Below are positions 1-10,217 of a DNA stretch of 55,420 nt, in pieces. How positions within the stretch are numbered: the first letter of the stretch is position 1; every line of letters starts with the position of its first letter. The position numbers and the translations under genes are program-made. The notes below the pieces were generated by a model. The model saw only the letters and a list, made by a program, of their open reading frames with translations. It was not told where the DNA came from and made no database searches. The stretch comes from Methanothermobacter sp. (GTDB lineage Archaea > Methanobacteriota > Methanobacteria > Methanobacteriales > Methanothermobacteraceae), in contig NZ_JASFYE010000010.1 in assembly GCF_030055425.1 (NCBI RefSeq), positions 1 to 55,420 on the forward strand, read 5' to 3'.

Positions 1-787
1 CGCCAACAGGGATCACGCCATCACGCATACCAGCAGTGTAAACATATGCGGCCCCATCATCCCCTCTCAGCCTTCCTAGAATAAAGCCGTAGGTGAAACC
101 TGCAAGTAGCATCACAGACACCGTAATGACAATTTCCATGACACCCCCAATTCTCACTGAACCTGACATGTGGGCAACCGCGACAACGATTATAACAAGC
201 CCCAGTATCGCCGAGAGGAAGTTAAGGGTCTTTCTTGCAGGTATGAACCTCTCCTCCTCAAGCCTCAGAATTAGGGCAACCACCGCGGGCAGGAACACTG
301 TGAAGACAAGGAGTTCAAATACCCTGAACGCCACCGAAAGTGATGCCACACCCATTATGTAGAGGACAGCGGGGTAAACAGCAACAGATAGTAGCATGGA
401 TGTAAGGGCAGCTGAAAGGGCAGGGGTGCCGTCACCACCGGATAGTTCCGTCCAGAGGGCCGCAACAACCGGGGATGGTGCAAATGAGAGTAGTATGATT
501 CCAGCGACGATATCACCGCTAAAGTTGAATATCTTAATAAAAAGGAACCCCAGAAGCGGGTATAACAGAAAATTGGACACAGAGACCAGTCCAAGGAACT
601 GGGGGTGCTGTATGATCCTCCCAAAGTCCTCCAGGCTGTGTTCAATAACAAGGGAGAACACCAGCAATGCAAGAAGGAGGGGCGTGTAAACCGAGAAAAC
701 TGAAAACTGGGGGAACAATAGACCTGTAAGGACGCATAAGAGCGTCAGGGCCCCATAGTACTTCTTTATGGTTCCTGTCATCTCCAT
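1..787 (-). CDS. BASS-type (bile acid:sodium symporter-like) membrane transporter, C-terminus cut by window edge
   Basis: This reading frame is open from an ATG at 787 to the left edge, about 262 codons, and lacks its stop because the window ends. The product is almost wholly hydrophobic, with about eight predicted membrane helices. Segments such as LSFAPSPVVAALW and the late AGMRDGVIPVG resemble the core of the BASS / ACR3 family, which moves organic anions or metalloid oxyanions across the cytoplasmic membrane. The ATG overlaps the glmS stop (ATGA), so the two genes are translationally coupled. The substrate cannot be read from the sequence, and the family call rests on overall hydrophobic pattern and these motifs. 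Confidence 0.6.
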   Translation of the reverse strand, partial: MEMTGTIKKYYGALTLLCVLTGLLFPQFSVFSVYTPLLLALLVFSLVIEHSLEDFGRIIQHPQFLGLVSVSNFLLYPLLGFLFIKIFNFSGDIVAGIILLSFAPSPVVAALWTELSGGDGTPALSAALTSMLLSVAVYPAVLYIMGVASLSVAFRVFELLVFTVFLPAVVALILRLEEERFIPARKTLNFLSAILGLVIIVVAVAHMSGSVRIGGVMEIVITVSVMLLAGFTYGFILGRLRGDDGAAYVYTAGMRDGVIPVG

Positions 788-2559
788 CATTCAACGGTTA
801 CACACTTTGCAAGGTTCTTTGGCTTATCAGGGTCAAGTCCCCGCTCAACACTCACATAGTATGAGAGCAGCTGCAGGGGAACAATGTACACAAGGGGTGA
901 GATTACCTCATCGACCTCAGGGCTCAGGCCTATGAAGTCATCGGCCTCCTTCCTTAGGGCCTCATCAAGGGTGCTCCCAACACCTATAACCCTCGCACCC
1001 CTCGCCCTGACCTCCTCAACGTTGCTCAGGGTCTTATCATGGCATGGCCCGGGGGGTGAGATTGCAACAACAGGCACCCCATCATCTATGAGTGCCAGGG
1101 GCCCGTGTTTCAGTTCCCCTGCAGCATAACCTTCCCCATGGATGTAGGTTATCTCCTTGAGTTTAAGGGCGCCCTCAAGGGCTGTTGGATAGGAGAATCC
1201 ACGCCCTATGAAGAAAAAGTCGCTCACGTTGCTGTAGCGGGATGCAAGTGCCCTTATATTGTCCTCATCCCCAAGGGCCTCCTCCATGATAGCAGGGACC
1301 CTTTCAAGTTTCTCAATGAGCTCAGGGGCGCCCATGGCAGCCACCAGCATGTATATAATGGTGAGCTGGCTCACATAGGTCTTTGTGGCTGCAACGCCTA
1401 TCTCAGGACCCGCCCTGGTGTAGAGGACATGCTGGGCCTCCCTTGTTGCTGAGCTTCCAAGGACATTGACTATCGCCAGGGTCTTGGCCCTTGAATTTGC
1501 TGATCTCAGGGCATTGAGGGTGTCTGCTGTTTCACCTGACTGGCTTATGAACACTGCAAGGGTCCTGTCTGTGAGAGCACGTGCAGAGTACCTGAACTCA
1601 CTTGCAAGGATGACATCGGTGGGTATGCCCAGGATGCTCTCAAAGAGGTACTTGCCCACCAGTGATGCATGGTAGGAGGTCCCGCAGGCAACAAAGCATA
1701 CCCTTTCAACCTCACCTATCTCCTTCACCACCCGCATAACATCATCCATCTCTGTGAGGGTGTCCCTGACGGCACCTGGCTCCTCATGTATCTCCTTGAT
1801 CATGAAGTGATCGTATCCTGCCTTTTCAGCCATGTCCGCTGTCCAGTCAATTACATGGACCTCCTTCCTCACCGTGTTACCATCAGGGTCCCTTATCCTC
1901 AAATCACCGTCAATTATGACCATCTCGCCGTCATCCAGGTATATGATGTTCTTGGTGTGGTTCAGGATGGCCGGGACATCAGATGCCAGGAAGAACTCGC
2001 CATCACCGACACCGACTATGAGGGGGCTCTCCTTCCTTGCACCCACAACCCTGCCGGGTTCCCTTGAGGATATGGCTGCAATGGCATATGCGCCCTTAAG
2101 TTTACTGAGTGCTGTGGCTGTTGCGGCTTCAAGGTCCATACCCTCATCCATGTACTTCTCTATGAGGTGTGGTATCACCTCTGTGTCTGTCTCGGACCTG
2201 AAGACATGGCCCTCTGATTCAAGCTCCTCCTTTACCTCCAGGTAGTTCTCTATTATCCCATTGTGAACGACCGCTATCTCCCCAGTGCAGTCTGTATGGG
2301 GGTGGGCGTTCTCAGCGGTTGGAAGACCATGTGTGGCCCACCTGACATGGGCTATGCCCATGCTACCTGGTAGATCAGCGAGATCCAGTTCTGAGTCCAC
2401 CTCGTCGATTTTACCCCTGTCCTTCTTGATATTTATCATTGGGTCTGCCGTTGCAATACCTACAGAGTCATAGCCCCTGTACTCAAGCCTCCTGACGCAT
2501 TCAAGGAGTACCGGCGCCGCTCTGTTATCTTTGAGTATACAAGCCACAATGCCACACAT
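787..2559 (-). CDS. glmS: Glutamine--fructose-6-phosphate aminotransferase (isomerizing)
   Basis: This enzyme makes glucosamine-6-phosphate from fructose-6-phosphate and glutamine, the entry to UDP-GlcNAc for pseudomurein and glycans. The N-terminus MCGIVAC exposes Cys2, the nucleophile of class II amidotransferases, and RWATHG and HNGIIENY are further glutaminase motifs. Two SIS sugar-isomerase domains follow from about residue 280, with CGTSYHAS and [13 protein letters not shown]-type segments. The C-terminus [12 protein letters not shown] is the family signature. The length of 590 residues is normal. GGGTGAT precedes the ATG on the minus strand. The gene diverges from purC and is followed by the overlapping BASS transporter. 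Confidence 0.96.
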   Translation of the reverse strand: MCGIVACILKDNRAAPVLLECVRRLEYRGYDSVGIATADPMINIKKDRGKIDEVDSELDLADLPGSMGIAHVRWATHGLPTAENAHPHTDCTGEIAVVHNGIIENYLEVKEELESEGHVFRSETDTEVIPHLIEKYMDEGMDLEAATATALSKLKGAYAIAAISSREPGRVVGARKESPLIVGVGDGEFFLASDVPAILNHTKNIIYLDDGEMVIIDGDLRIRDPDGNTVRKEVHVIDWTADMAEKAGYDHFMIKEIHEEPGAVRDTLTEMDDVMRVVKEIGEVERVCFVACGTSYHASLVGKYLFESILGIPTDVILASEFRYSARALTDRTLAVFISQSGETADTLNALRSANSRAKTLAIVNVLGSSATREAQHVLYTRAGPEIGVAATKTYVSQLTIIYMLVAAMGAPELIEKLERVPAIMEEALGDEDNIRALASRYSNVSDFFFIGRGFSYPTALEGALKLKEITYIHGEGYAAGELKHGPLALIDDGVPVVAISPPGPCHDKTLSNVEEVRARGARVIGVGSTLDEALRKEADDFIGLSPEVDEVISPLVYIVPLQLLSYYVSVERGLDPDKPKNLAKCVTVE

Positions 2560-2593
2560 TCAATCACCCTTAGAAGCATGATAAGGTTCACAA

Positions 2594-2606
2594 GATTATA
2601 TAAACT
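2594..2606 (-). promoter_or_regulatory. TATA box of glmS
   Basis: On the minus strand this reads AGTTTATATAATC, a good archaeal TATA box, 35-47 bases upstream of the glmS ATG. That places the transcript start some 10-20 bases before the start codon. Confidence 0.55.
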
Positions 2607-2636
2607 GAATCGTAATATAACTCTAATAAGATTTAC

Positions 2637-2648
2637 ACATATATAAGT
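2637..2648 (+). promoter_or_regulatory. TATA box of the purC operon
   Basis: ACATATATAAGT lies 43-54 bases upstream of the purC ATG, in the divergent glmS/purC gap. It is the only strong TATA candidate for the long operon from 2691 to 8329. Confidence 0.55.
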
Positions 2649-2690
2649 CTTAGAGGAGAGACTTAATCTCAAGGCTTTAAAAGTGATAGC

Positions 2691-3437
2691 ATGAACGTGA
2701 AAATAGACGGCCCACTCTACAGTGGTAAGGCAAAGGATGTTCTAATGACAGATGACCCTGAAATCGTTGCCGTGAGGTTCAGGGACGATATAACCGCAGG
2801 TGACGGTGAAAAGAAGGACACCCTTGAAATGAAGGGCTACTATAACTCTGTTATTTCAGCCAAAATATTTGAGGTCCTTGAGGAGGCCGGTGTGCCGACC
2901 CAGTACCTGGAACTCCCGGAACCCGGCTGCATGCTTGCAAGGAAACTTGAAATGATACCCATAGAGGTTATACTGAGGAACATTGCAGCGGGCAGTATTG
3001 TTAGAAGGTTCCCCTTCACTGAGGGACAGGAATTCAAGCCCCCAATCATACAGATGGACTATAAGAGCGACGAGCACGGCGACCCCATGCTCAATGAGGA
3101 CATAATCCTCGCCCTTGGTATAGCGAGTAGGGATGATCTCTCAGAGATAAGGAGGATGACACTTAAGATAAACGATGTCCTTGTGGAGTTCTTCAGGAAA
3201 AAGGGCATAATTCTGCCTGACTTCAAACTGGAATTTGGAAGGGATTCCTCTGGAATGATACGCCTTGGGGATGAAGTGAGCCCTGACACCTGCCGCCTCT
3301 GGGACATGGAGACCGGGAAACCACTGGACAAGGACATATTCCGACGGGGAGAAGAGGGCGTTGTGAGCGCCTACAGAAGGGTTGCTGAGATGATACTGGA
3401 CAGGGAAGACATTGAAAGATGGAACGTTAAGATCTGA
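2691..3437 (+). CDS. purC: Phosphoribosylaminoimidazole-succinocarboxamide synthase (SAICAR synthetase)
   Basis: PurC joins CAIR to aspartate with ATP in de novo purine synthesis. At 248 residues it has normal length. [14 protein letters not shown] near the N-terminus is the nucleotide-binding loop, [13 protein letters not shown] and [15 protein letters not shown] are the family signatures, and DFKLEFGRD is the late acidic motif. GTGAT lies just ahead of the ATG. It is the first gene of a tight operon with purS and purQ, which act earlier in the same pathway. Confidence 0.97.
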   Translation: MNVKIDGPLYSGKAKDVLMTDDPEIVAVRFRDDITAGDGEKKDTLEMKGYYNSVISAKIFEVLEEAGVPTQYLELPEPGCMLARKLEMIPIEVILRNIAAGSIVRRFPFTEGQEFKPPIIQMDYKSDEHGDPMLNEDIILALGIASRDDLSEIRRMTLKINDVLVEFFRKKGIILPDFKLEFGRDSSGMIRLGDEVSPDTCRLWDMETGKPLDKDIFRRGEEGVVSAYRRVAEMILDREDIERWNVKI

Positions 3438-3446
3438 GGTGATGGG

Positions 3447-3701
3447 ATGAAATTTATGGTTGAGGTCAGAATAAGGCTCAAGAAGGGTATGCTCAACCCG
3501 GAGGCGTCCACCATTGAGAGGGCCCTGGCACTCCTTGGATATGAGGTTGAAAATACCGATACAATTGACATAATAACATTCACCATGGATGAGGAGAGTC
3601 CTGAGGATGTCAGGAGGGAGGTGGAGGATATGTGCCAGCGCCTCCTCTGCAACCCGGTTATCCACGACTACGAGTTCAGTATAAAGGAAATGGAAGGCTG
3701 A
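3447..3701 (+). CDS. purS: Phosphoribosylformylglycinamidine synthase subunit PurS
   Basis: PurS is the small structural subunit that bridges PurQ and PurL in the three-part FGAM synthase of archaea and Gram-positive bacteria. The 84-residue product has the family pattern: [19 protein letters not shown], then LGYEVENT and late DYEFSI. It sits 9 bases after purC and 3 bases before purQ. The large subunit PurL is not in this window. Confidence 0.95.
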   Translation: MKFMVEVRIRLKKGMLNPEASTIERALALLGYEVENTDTIDIITFTMDEESPEDVRREVEDMCQRLLCNPVIHDYEFSIKEMEG

Positions 3702-3704
3702 AAC

Positions 3705-4355
3705 ATGAGGGTGGGAGTCATAAGGTTTCCTGGATCCAACTGTGACCGTGACGTTTACCATGTCCTGGAACTTGCCGGGGCAGAGCCCGAGTATGTATGG
3801 TGGAATCAGCGGGAGCTGGGACACCTTGACGCGGTTATAATCCCGGGGGGCTTCTCATACGGGGACTACCTGCGTGCAGGTGCAATCGCAGCCATAACGC
3901 CAGTTATGGACGCTGTTAAGGAGCTGGTGAAGGAGGAAAAGCCTGTTCTCGGGATATGTAACGGTGCACAGATCCTGGCAGAGGTCGGCCTTGTCCCGGG
4001 GGTCTTCACCATCAATGAGCACCCGAAATTCAACTGCCAGTGGACCAGCCTCCAGGTTAAGACCACAAGAACCCCATTCACACGGCTATTCAGACGGGAT
4101 GAAATTATAAGGATGCCCGTTGCCCATGCAGAGGGGAGATACTACCATGAAAACGTCAGCGAGGTCTGGGATAACGACCAGGTCGTGCTGCAGTTCCACG
4201 ATGAAAACCCCAACGGCTCCCTTGATGGAATAACAGGGGTCTGCGATGAATCAGGACTGGTATGTGCTGTGATGCCCCACCCGGAAAGGGCCTCAGAGAT
4301 GATACTCGGATCAGAGGACGGCTTCAAATTCTTCAGGGGCATAATGAAGATCTGA
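3705..4355 (+). CDS. purQ: Phosphoribosylformylglycinamidine synthase subunit PurQ (glutaminase)
   Basis: PurQ is a class I glutamine amidotransferase that supplies ammonia to Pur[13 protein letters not shown] opens the protein, [13 protein letters not shown] is the family motif, and the nucleophile is Cys85 in GICNGAQ. The His/Glu of the triad are in MPHPERASE near the C-terminus. The length of 216 residues is normal for this form. Three bases separate it from purS, so the two are surely co-transcribed. Confidence 0.97.
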   Translation: MRVGVIRFPGSNCDRDVYHVLELAGAEPEYVWWNQRELGHLDAVIIPGGFSYGDYLRAGAIAAITPVMDAVKELVKEEKPVLGICNGAQILAEVGLVPGVFTINEHPKFNCQWTSLQVKTTRTPFTRLFRRDEIIRMPVAHAEGRYYHENVSEVWDNDQVVLQFHDENPNGSLDGITGVCDESGLVCAVMPHPERASEMILGSEDGFKFFRGIMKI

Positions 4356-4379
4356 TTCAGAGCAAAAAAGGTGATTATC

Positions 4380-5096
4380 ATGGTGGTTTATCTTGTTGGG
4401 GCGGGTCCAGGGGACCCTGAACTCATAACACTCAAGGCCATAAGGGTTCTTGAGAGGGCTGACGTGGTAGTGTATGACAGGCTGGCAGGTGAGGAGATAC
4501 TCAGATACGCCCCTGAAGACGCAAAACTGATATACGTGGGTAAAAAGGCCGGTGAACACCACAAAACACAGGATGAGATAAACAATATCCTGGTCGAGGA
4601 AGGGAAGAAGCATGAAACAGTGGTGAGGCTCAAGGGCGGCGACCCATTCGTGTTCGGTAGGGGTGGCGAGGAACTCCTTGCCCTCAGGGAGGCCGGCGTT
4701 GAGGCAAGGGTCATTCCAGGCGTGACCTCTGCTGTGGGCGTACCCACATCTGCAGGGCTCCCTGTGACCCACAGGGGCGTTGCAACATCCTTCACTGTTG
4801 TCACAGGACACGAGGACCCCACAAAACCTGAAAAACAGGTTCACTGGGATTACAGGGCCGACACCCTCATAATACTCATGGGTGTGGGTAACGTGCGGGA
4901 GAACATGCAGGAGATCATGAAGCACCGGCCACCTGAAACCCCTGTATGTGTGATTGAGAGGGGTACAACAGAGGATGAGAGGGTTATCCTCGGCACCCTT
5001 GAGGACATAGCAGAAAAGGATCTGAGGCCGCCTGGAATCATAGTGGTGGGTGAGGTTGTTAATGTCTACCGGAAAATTAGAGGGTCTCAGGGGTAA
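4380..5096 (+). CDS. cobA: Uroporphyrinogen-III C-methyltransferase (SUMT)
   Basis: This enzyme transfers two methyl groups from SAM to uroporphyrinogen III to give precorrin-2, the branch point for siroheme, corrinoids and coenzyme F430. [18 protein letters not shown] is the N-terminal signature, [17 protein letters not shown] the P-loop-like motif, and [14 protein letters not shown] the third. GTG at 4371 is in frame, but GGTGAT at 4370-4375 is clearly the ribosome site, so ATG 4380 is the start (238 codons). hemD, the preceding step, overlaps its 3' end. Confidence 0.95.
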   Translation: MVVYLVGAGPGDPELITLKAIRVLERADVVVYDRLAGEEILRYAPEDAKLIYVGKKAGEHHKTQDEINNILVEEGKKHETVVRLKGGDPFVFGRGGEELLALREAGVEARVIPGVTSAVGVPTSAGLPVTHRGVATSFTVVTGHEDPTKPEKQVHWDYRADTLIILMGVGNVRENMQEIMKHRPPETPVCVIERGTTEDERVILGTLEDIAEKDLRPPGIIVVGEVVNVYRKIRGSQG

Positions 5097-5859
5097 GACC
5101 ATAGCACTCACAAGGCCCGCTGAGCGGGTATCCGCTGCTGTTAAACTGATCGAGGGTGCCGGTGGAAGGGCCCTTGTCGCCCCAACCCTCGAGCTGAGGA
5201 TCCTGAAAACAGATTCTCTCAGGGAGGTGTGCAGGAGGGCCCCTGAATGGGACCTGGTTATATTCACCTCCCCTGCGGCTGTTGAATCCCTCTTCAGCAC
5301 ATGCAGGGACTTTCATGAGAAAATCAGGGATGACTGTATTGTCGCGGTCATAGGGCCCAAGACAGCCCGTGCAGCATCTGAGATGGGTCTCAGGGCGGAC
5401 CTGGTGCCTGAAGATTACACCGCAGAGGGTCTCCTGGAGGCCCTCAGAAAATACGACCTCCAGGGGATGCGGGTGGCCCTCCCAAGGACCCTCTCTGCAA
5501 GGAAGGTTCTTCCGAGTGGACTCAGAGAGATGGGCGCGGAGGTTCTCGTTGCAGAGGCCTACCACTCAGGGATACCGGCAGATACATCACCTGCAGAGGA
5601 AATGATAGAGGGTATACTAAAGGGGGATGTGGATGCTGTTACATTCACAAGTCCCCTCACAGTGGAAAACCTGTTTAAGATTGCAGGTGATAAGGAGGGG
5701 GATCTTATCCATGCCCTCAGGGGGATACACGTGGCTGCAATAGGCCCCATAACCCTCAGGAAACTTGAGGAGTATGGTCTTGATGCAGTCACCCCAGATA
5801 GGTACACGGTCAGGGACATGCTAGCCGAGCTTTCAGAGAGGATGATGGAGGGTAGATAA
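5062..5859 (+). CDS. hemD: Uroporphyrinogen-III synthase
   Basis: HemD closes and inverts hydroxymethylbilane to uroporphyrinogen III. This is a poorly conserved family, but the order is typical: [13 protein letters not shown] at the start, [15 protein letters not shown], a conserved VIGPKTA, and late [13 protein letters not shown] and [11 protein letters not shown] 5050 is possible, yet GGGTGAGG immediately before ATG 5062 favours the latter (265 residues). It overlaps the methyltransferase gene by 35 bases, so supply and use of the substrate are coupled. Confidence 0.93.
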   Translation: MSTGKLEGLRGKTIALTRPAERVSAAVKLIEGAGGRALVAPTLELRILKTDSLREVCRRAPEWDLVIFTSPAAVESLFSTCRDFHEKIRDDCIVAVIGPKTARAASEMGLRADLVPEDYTAEGLLEALRKYDLQGMRVALPRTLSARKVLPSGLREMGAEVLVAEAYHSGIPADTSPAEEMIEGILKGDVDAVTFTSPLTVENLFKIAGDKEGDLIHALRGIHVAAIGPITLRKLEEYGLDAVTPDRYTVRDMLAELSERMMEGR

Positions 5860-6128
5860 TGATAATATGGCCAGCCTATCTTGATTCACGGAAGTCAAGG
5901 AGCCAGGGGCGAAGGGTGCCCCTTGAATACGCGGTTGAATCCCCAAGTGCCAGTGAAATACTCAGGGCCGCGAAAAAACTCCAGCTTGAAGCCCGTATGG
6001 AATCTGATAAGTCATACCCCTCCTCCTGGTGGGAATCATCAGGGAGGGTTATTGTTGAATATGAGGGGAGCAAGGGTGAACTCCTCATAAAACTTGCAAG
6101 GCTTTTGAGGTCCTCAAAGAAGAACTGA
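5859..6128 (+). CDS. srp19: Signal recognition particle 19 kDa protein
   Basis: SRP19 binds helices 6 and 8 of archaeal 7S RNA and prepares it for SRP54. The start [19 protein letters not shown] matches the family, with the Trp, Tyr and basic cluster used for RNA binding. PSSWWESSGRVIVEY and a Lys-rich C-terminus are also typical. The 89-residue length is normal for archaea. Its ATG overlaps the hemD stop (TAATG). Confidence 0.92.
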   Translation: MIIWPAYLDSRKSRSQGRRVPLEYAVESPSASEILRAAKKLQLEARMESDKSYPSSWWESSGRVIVEYEGSKGELLIKLARLLRSSKKN

Positions 6129-6140
6129 GGGTATGGGATA

Positions 6141-7538
6141 ATGAACATGGACGAACTTAAAGGTGCGCTCAGAAGGGCCCGTAAACTGGTTGAGGAGGCT
6201 GAGACGGTTACAGTATACAGCCACACAGACTGTGATGGTATAACAGCGGCAACCATCCTCAGCAAACTCCTTGATGGCCTCGGGAAGGACCATGAGATCA
6301 ATATAATCAACATCAATGAGGTCCCTGAGGTTGAACACGGCCCTGATCTCACAGTTTTCAGTGATCTTGGATCCGGACAGATGGTCCATGAAAACATGAA
6401 AAGGAGCTCCCGTGTTCTAATACTAGACCACCATCCCCCAGTGCGAAAGAGGAACTTTGAACCTCCGCGGGGTGAGCTCCTTGAAATAAATCCCATCTTC
6501 CATGGAATGGATGGTTCAACCAGCATCTCAGGTGGGGGCCTGTCATATCTACTTGCAAGGCAGTTCGGATACACTGATCTCAGCTGGATGGGCCTCCTTG
6601 CAGCAGTGGGTGACATGCAGAACATCAGGACCGGTAAGATGGTTGGTGCCAACCGGATGATCCTGGAGGACAGCATAGGGGAGGGTGCGGTTGAGTGCTG
6701 CAGTGACCTTACAATCTACGGTAGACACACCAGGTCCATCGTAAGTGCCCTCTCATACTTTGGGGATGTCACCCTGCCAACAACAAACAATACCAACGAG
6801 TGCATAGCAAGGCTTAATAACCTTGGTATACCCCTGAAAAACGATGAAACCCAGAGGAGGCTCTGTGACCTTACAGATGACGAGAAAAGGAAACTCTTCA
6901 ATGAGATATACCGTATGATGGTCAACGAGGTCCCCAGGAGGTACCATAAATACCTCCCCAGGCTCATACTGGGTGAGGTCTACGAGTTAAGATCAGAGGA
7001 GAGGTACACGGTATTCAGGGACCTCTCAGAGTTCTCAACCGCAGTAAACGCGTGTAACAGGAACTCAAGGTGGAAGCTTGCGATGGATATCATCGGGGGT
7101 GATCGCCATGAAAAACTGGAGGAACTTGAGGACGTCCTCAGGGAACACAGGGCATACCTTGCGGTTACCCTCGACCGGATAATGGAGGAGGAACTCATAA
7201 GGGATATGGATAATCTCCAGTACTTCCATGCCCGGGAGGTGAAACCCGCGGTGGTGGGTACTGTTGCCGGTATGCTCCTGGGTTACGGTGACTGGAGGAG
7301 GCCCATGATAGGGCTTGCTGAAACCGGCGATGGCCTCAAGGTTTCACTTAGGTGCTCCCGCCTCCTGGCATTTGACGGCATACACTTCGGTTCAATCATG
7401 CAGAGGGTGGCGGAGAAAGTGGGGGGTAGCGGTGGTGGTCATGCCACTGCCTGCGGAGCATATATACCCTCTGAAAATGAGGGAGAATTCCTAAGACTCC
7501 TTAACAGGGCCATAGAAAAGGTGAAGGTGAAGGGATGA
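6141..7538 (+). CDS. DHH-family phosphoesterase, archaeal RecJ-like nuclease
   Basis: The protein has a DHH domain with SHTDCDG (Asp30 and Asp32) and LDHHPP (Asp96-His97-His98), all metal ligands of the RecJ / DHH class. The C-terminal DHHA1 domain ends with GGSGGGHATACGAYIP, the substrate-binding glycine loop. The length of 465 residues fits archaeal RecJ homologues, one of which (GAN) works with GINS at the replication fork. Whether this copy acts in replication, repair or RNA decay cannot be read here. It lies 12 bases after srp19 and overlaps the next gene by ATGA. Confidence 0.85.
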   Translation: MNMDELKGALRRARKLVEEAETVTVYSHTDCDGITAATILSKLLDGLGKDHEINIININEVPEVEHGPDLTVFSDLGSGQMVHENMKRSSRVLILDHHPPVRKRNFEPPRGELLEINPIFHGMDGSTSISGGGLSYLLARQFGYTDLSWMGLLAAVGDMQNIRTGKMVGANRMILEDSIGEGAVECCSDLTIYGRHTRSIVSALSYFGDVTLPTTNNTNECIARLNNLGIPLKNDETQRRLCDLTDDEKRKLFNEIYRMMVNEVPRRYHKYLPRLILGEVYELRSEERYTVFRDLSEFSTAVNACNRNSRWKLAMDIIGGDRHEKLEELEDVLREHRAYLAVTLDRIMEEELIRDMDNLQYFHAREVKPAVVGTVAGMLLGYGDWRRPMIGLAETGDGLKVSLRCSRLLAFDGIHFGSIMQRVAEKVGGSGGGHATACGAYIPSENEGEFLRLLNRAIEKVKVKG

Positions 7539-8329
7539 AGGCTTTCAGAAAGAAGGGTGAACTTACACGTTTCCAGGTGCTGAGTGAGATAGCGAGGCGC
7601 CAGCCCTATGTCAGGCAACGGGATATAGCAGATGAACTGGGAATAACGGTCCAGGCGGTGTCCGAGAACATAAAGAGCCTCATAGCAGAGGGCCTTGTGG
7701 AGGCCGGAAGCGGAAGGTCCCACTACAAGATAACACGTCGTGGTGGTGAGAAGCTCAAGAGTGCCGCGGTGAGCCTCAGGCAATACGCCGATGAGGTCCT
7801 GGAGTACATGAGTTCCTACAAATCCATCTGGCCTGCCATCGCCTGGGAGGACCTCAACGCAGGTGATGAGGTGGAACTATTCATGGACGACGGCGTCCTC
7901 TACGCAAGGAGGAGGACCAACGGGGAGGCCCACGCCATAGTCATGAAAGGTGCATCAGAGGGGGAGGATGTGGCCCTCACAGAACTCAGCGGCACCATAC
8001 CCCTCCAGAGGGGAAAGGTGACCATCGCAGTTCTCCCGGCGATATCCGAGGGCGGTTCAGGGGCAGCGGACCTTGAAAGGATAAGGGAACTCACTTATGG
8101 CCAGGACAGGATAGGTATAATGGGTACAGTTTCACGGGCCGCCGCGACCAGGTTAAACTTAAATGTTGATTTTGAATTTGCAACCCCCTATGCTGCCCTT
8201 GCAGCAGCAAAGAGGGGCCTGAATGTCCTCGTACTTGCAGTTGGTAAGATGAGCAGAAGCATAACAAAGAAACTGGAAGAGGAGGGCATAGAGTACTCGG
8301 TTGAGGATGTCAGGGTGAAGGGGGAGTAG
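7535..8329 (+). CDS. Winged-helix transcriptional regulator with C-terminal ligand-like domain
   Basis: Residues from about 8 to 75 form a winged helix: LSEIARRQPYVRQRDIAD, then GITVQAVSENIKSLIAEG as recognition helix, and HYKITRRG as wing. The remaining about 180 residues form an alpha/beta domain with no motif I know; VPEVAIL-like strands and the late AALAAAKRGLNVLVLAVG suggest a small-molecule binding fold. It is the last gene of the purC operon and starts inside the nuclease stop (ATGA). Target genes are unknown. Confidence 0.75.
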   Translation: MKAFRKKGELTRFQVLSEIARRQPYVRQRDIADELGITVQAVSENIKSLIAEGLVEAGSGRSHYKITRRGGEKLKSAAVSLRQYADEVLEYMSSYKSIWPAIAWEDLNAGDEVELFMDDGVLYARRRTNGEAHAIVMKGASEGEDVALTELSGTIPLQRGKVTIAVLPAISEGGSGAADLERIRELTYGQDRIGIMGTVSRAAATRLNLNVDFEFATPYAALAAAKRGLNVLVLAVGKMSRSITKKLEEEGIEYSVEDVRVKGE

Positions 8330-8356
8330 ACCCCCAGCCCGGGTTGAATATTCCGA

Positions 8357-8788
8357 TCAGAGGGAGTAGACCTCCTCCGGCGGGACCATACGAATCCCTG
8401 CATCCCTCAGGGCCCCTTCAAGGGCATCCAGGTTCTCTGTACTCAAGAAGAGTATCGCCTTATCCTTCTTTTCATGGACAAATGCGTATATGTAGTCAAG
8501 GTTAAGGTCATAGTCCTTGAGGACCCCGAGGATTGATGCAAGACCCCCTGGTCTGTCATCCATCTCAACTGCGACGACGTCCTTCAGCTTAACAACAAAG
8601 CCGCTCTTCTCAAGCACATCTGCTGCGCGTTCAGGTTCAGGTACTATGAGCCTCAGTATCCCGAATTCTGATGTATCTGCAAGTGACAGGGCCCTCAGGT
8701 TTATACCTGCCTCTGCAAGTGTACTCAGTGCCTTCCAGAGCCTTCCCTTCTTGTTTTCAAGGAATATTGATATCTGCTTAACCCTCAT
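8357..8788 (-). CDS. Tandem ACT-domain protein
   Basis: The 143-residue product is two ACT domains and nothing else. The first starts VKQISIFLENKKGRLWKAL and the second VVAVEMDDRPGGLASILGVL, each with the Asn/Asp-x-x-Gly turn that binds amino acids. Free-standing ACT pairs often sit next to phenylacetate-CoA ligase genes, as here (the ligase ends 14 bases upstream), which points to sensing of an aromatic or branched amino acid. The binding ligand is inferred. Confidence 0.85.
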   Translation of the reverse strand: MRVKQISIFLENKKGRLWKALSTLAEAGINLRALSLADTSEFGILRLIVPEPERAADVLEKSGFVVKLKDVVAVEMDDRPGGLASILGVLKDYDLNLDYIYAFVHEKKDKAILFLSTENLDALEGALRDAGIRMVPPEEVYSL

Positions 8789-8802
8789 GGTATCACCATA
8801 TT

Positions 8803-10098
8803 TTAAAGGTTCCTCTTATCTATCACCCTCACTGCCTTCCCCTCACTCCTGGGTATCGTGCCTGGTTCAACCAGGGTCACCTTAACCCTGAGGCCTATCT
8901 CGTTCTCTATGAACTCCTCGATCCGGTCCCTTGTCTCCACCATCTGCCGGATGTCATCTGAGAAGAGTTCAGGGGAGGTCTCCACCCTCACCTCAAGTTC
9001 ATCCATGAGGTGGGGCCTTGTCACTATTATCTGGTAGTGTGGCTCAATACCATCTATGCGGAGGAGTGCCTTCTCTATCTGGGAGGGGAACACTGAAACT
9101 CCCCTGACCTTGAGCATGTCATCGACCCTCCCTGTGATCCTTGAGATCCTTGCAAGGGTCCTGCCACAGGCGCAGGGCTCGTAATCTATTGAGGTTATAT
9201 CCTTTGTCCTGAACCTTATAACCGGCATCCCCACCCGTGTGAGGGTTGTGAGTACCAGCTCCCCCCTTTCACCTGGGCCGACCCTTTCACCGTTCTTATC
9301 TATGATCTCAGGGTAGAAGTGGTCCTCTGCAACGTGGAGACCGTTCTTCTCACCGCACTCCATTGCAACCCCCGGGCCCATGATTTCGGTGAGGCCGTAT
9401 ATGTTGAAGGCAGGTGCATTGAACCTCCTCTCTATCTCGGCCCTCATCTCCTCCGTCCACATCTCAGCCCCGAATCCTATGGCCTTTAACTGGGATTCGG
9501 CAGGGTCAAAGCCCTCCTCAGCTGCAACCTCGGAGAGGTAGAGGCCATAGGAGGGGGTAAATATCATGACCGTTGTCCCGAAGTCCTTCATTATCTCTAT
9601 CTGCCTTCTTGTCTGCCCTGTTGAGATGGGGATAACGGTTGCCCCTATCTTCTGGGCACCGTAGTGGACCCCGAATCCCCCTGTGAAGAGGCCGTAGCCA
9701 TGGGTGTTCTGGATGACGTCATCCTCTGTGAGGCCCATCATTGTTAGGCCCCTGGCCATGACCTCACTCCATATCTCTATGTCCTCCCTGGTGTACCCTG
9801 ATACCACGGGTTTTCCTGTGGTCCCTGAGGATGTGTGGACCTCCACTATCTCCTTCCTGGGGACAGCGAACATCCCGAAGGGGTAGACCTTGCGGAGGTC
9901 GTCCTTGGTGGTGTAGGGTAACCTTGTGATGTCGTCCAGTGACTCTATGTCCTCGGGGTACACGCCCTCCTTCTCGAAGGCCTCATGGTAGTAGGGTACG
10001 TTTTCATATGCCCTCCTTACTGTGTCCTGAAGCCTTTTAAGCTGAATTTCCTCCAGTTCCTCCCTGCTTATGCATTCCATTTCCCTGTTCCAGATCAT
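8803..10098 (-). CDS. paaK: Phenylacetate--CoA ligase family AMP-forming enzyme
   Basis: This belongs to the adenylate-forming superfamily. The P-loop-like [30 protein letters not shown], and [10 protein letters not shown] with the CACGRT loop are PaaK hallmarks, and the C-terminal subdomain carries [18 protein letters not shown]. In hydrogenotrophic methanogens it probably activates aryl acids such as phenylacetate or indoleacetate for reductive amino acid synthesis (inference). ATG 10107 is in frame, but GGGAATGAT before ATG 10098 and the family start [11 protein letters not shown] support 10098. It forms an operon with the ACT protein. Confidence 0.88.
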   Translation of the reverse strand: MIWNREMECISREELEEIQLKRLQDTVRRAYENVPYYHEAFEKEGVYPEDIESLDDITRLPYTTKDDLRKVYPFGMFAVPRKEIVEVHTSSGTTGKPVVSGYTREDIEIWSEVMARGLTMMGLTEDDVIQNTHGYGLFTGGFGVHYGAQKIGATVIPISTGQTRRQIEIMKDFGTTVMIFTPSYGLYLSEVAAEEGFDPAESQLKAIGFGAEMWTEEMRAEIERRFNAPAFNIYGLTEIMGPGVAMECGEKNGLHVAEDHFYPEIIDKNGERVGPGERGELVLTTLTRVGMPVIRFRTKDITSIDYEPCACGRTLARISRITGRVDDMLKVRGVSVFPSQIEKALLRIDGIEPHYQIIVTRPHLMDELEVRVETSPELFSDDIRQMVETRDRIEEFIENEIGLRVKVTLVEPGTIPRSEGKAVRVIDKRNL

Positions 10099-10217
10099 CT
10101 GAATCATTCCCGAATCAGTGTAACTCTTAGATGTTTATGGTGATTTAAAAATAAATGTTATGTATCACAGAATGCCACCCGGGAGTCAAAAATAGGGTTC
10201 TTAAAAAATTAATGGAG

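Noticed and set aside
3141-3824. A 227-codon open frame antisense to purC and purS
   Set aside because: No family motif and unlikely composition; the opposite strand encodes well-conserved purine enzymes.
4311-5300. A 329-codon open frame antisense to purQ, sumT and hemD
   Set aside because: It is rich in His, Cys, Pro and Leu with no motif, and it lies opposite three strongly recognised genes. It is a codon-bias shadow.
5876-6676. A 266-codon open frame antisense to srp19 and the DHH nuclease
   Set aside because: Low-complexity Ser/Arg/Leu composition opposite conserved genes.
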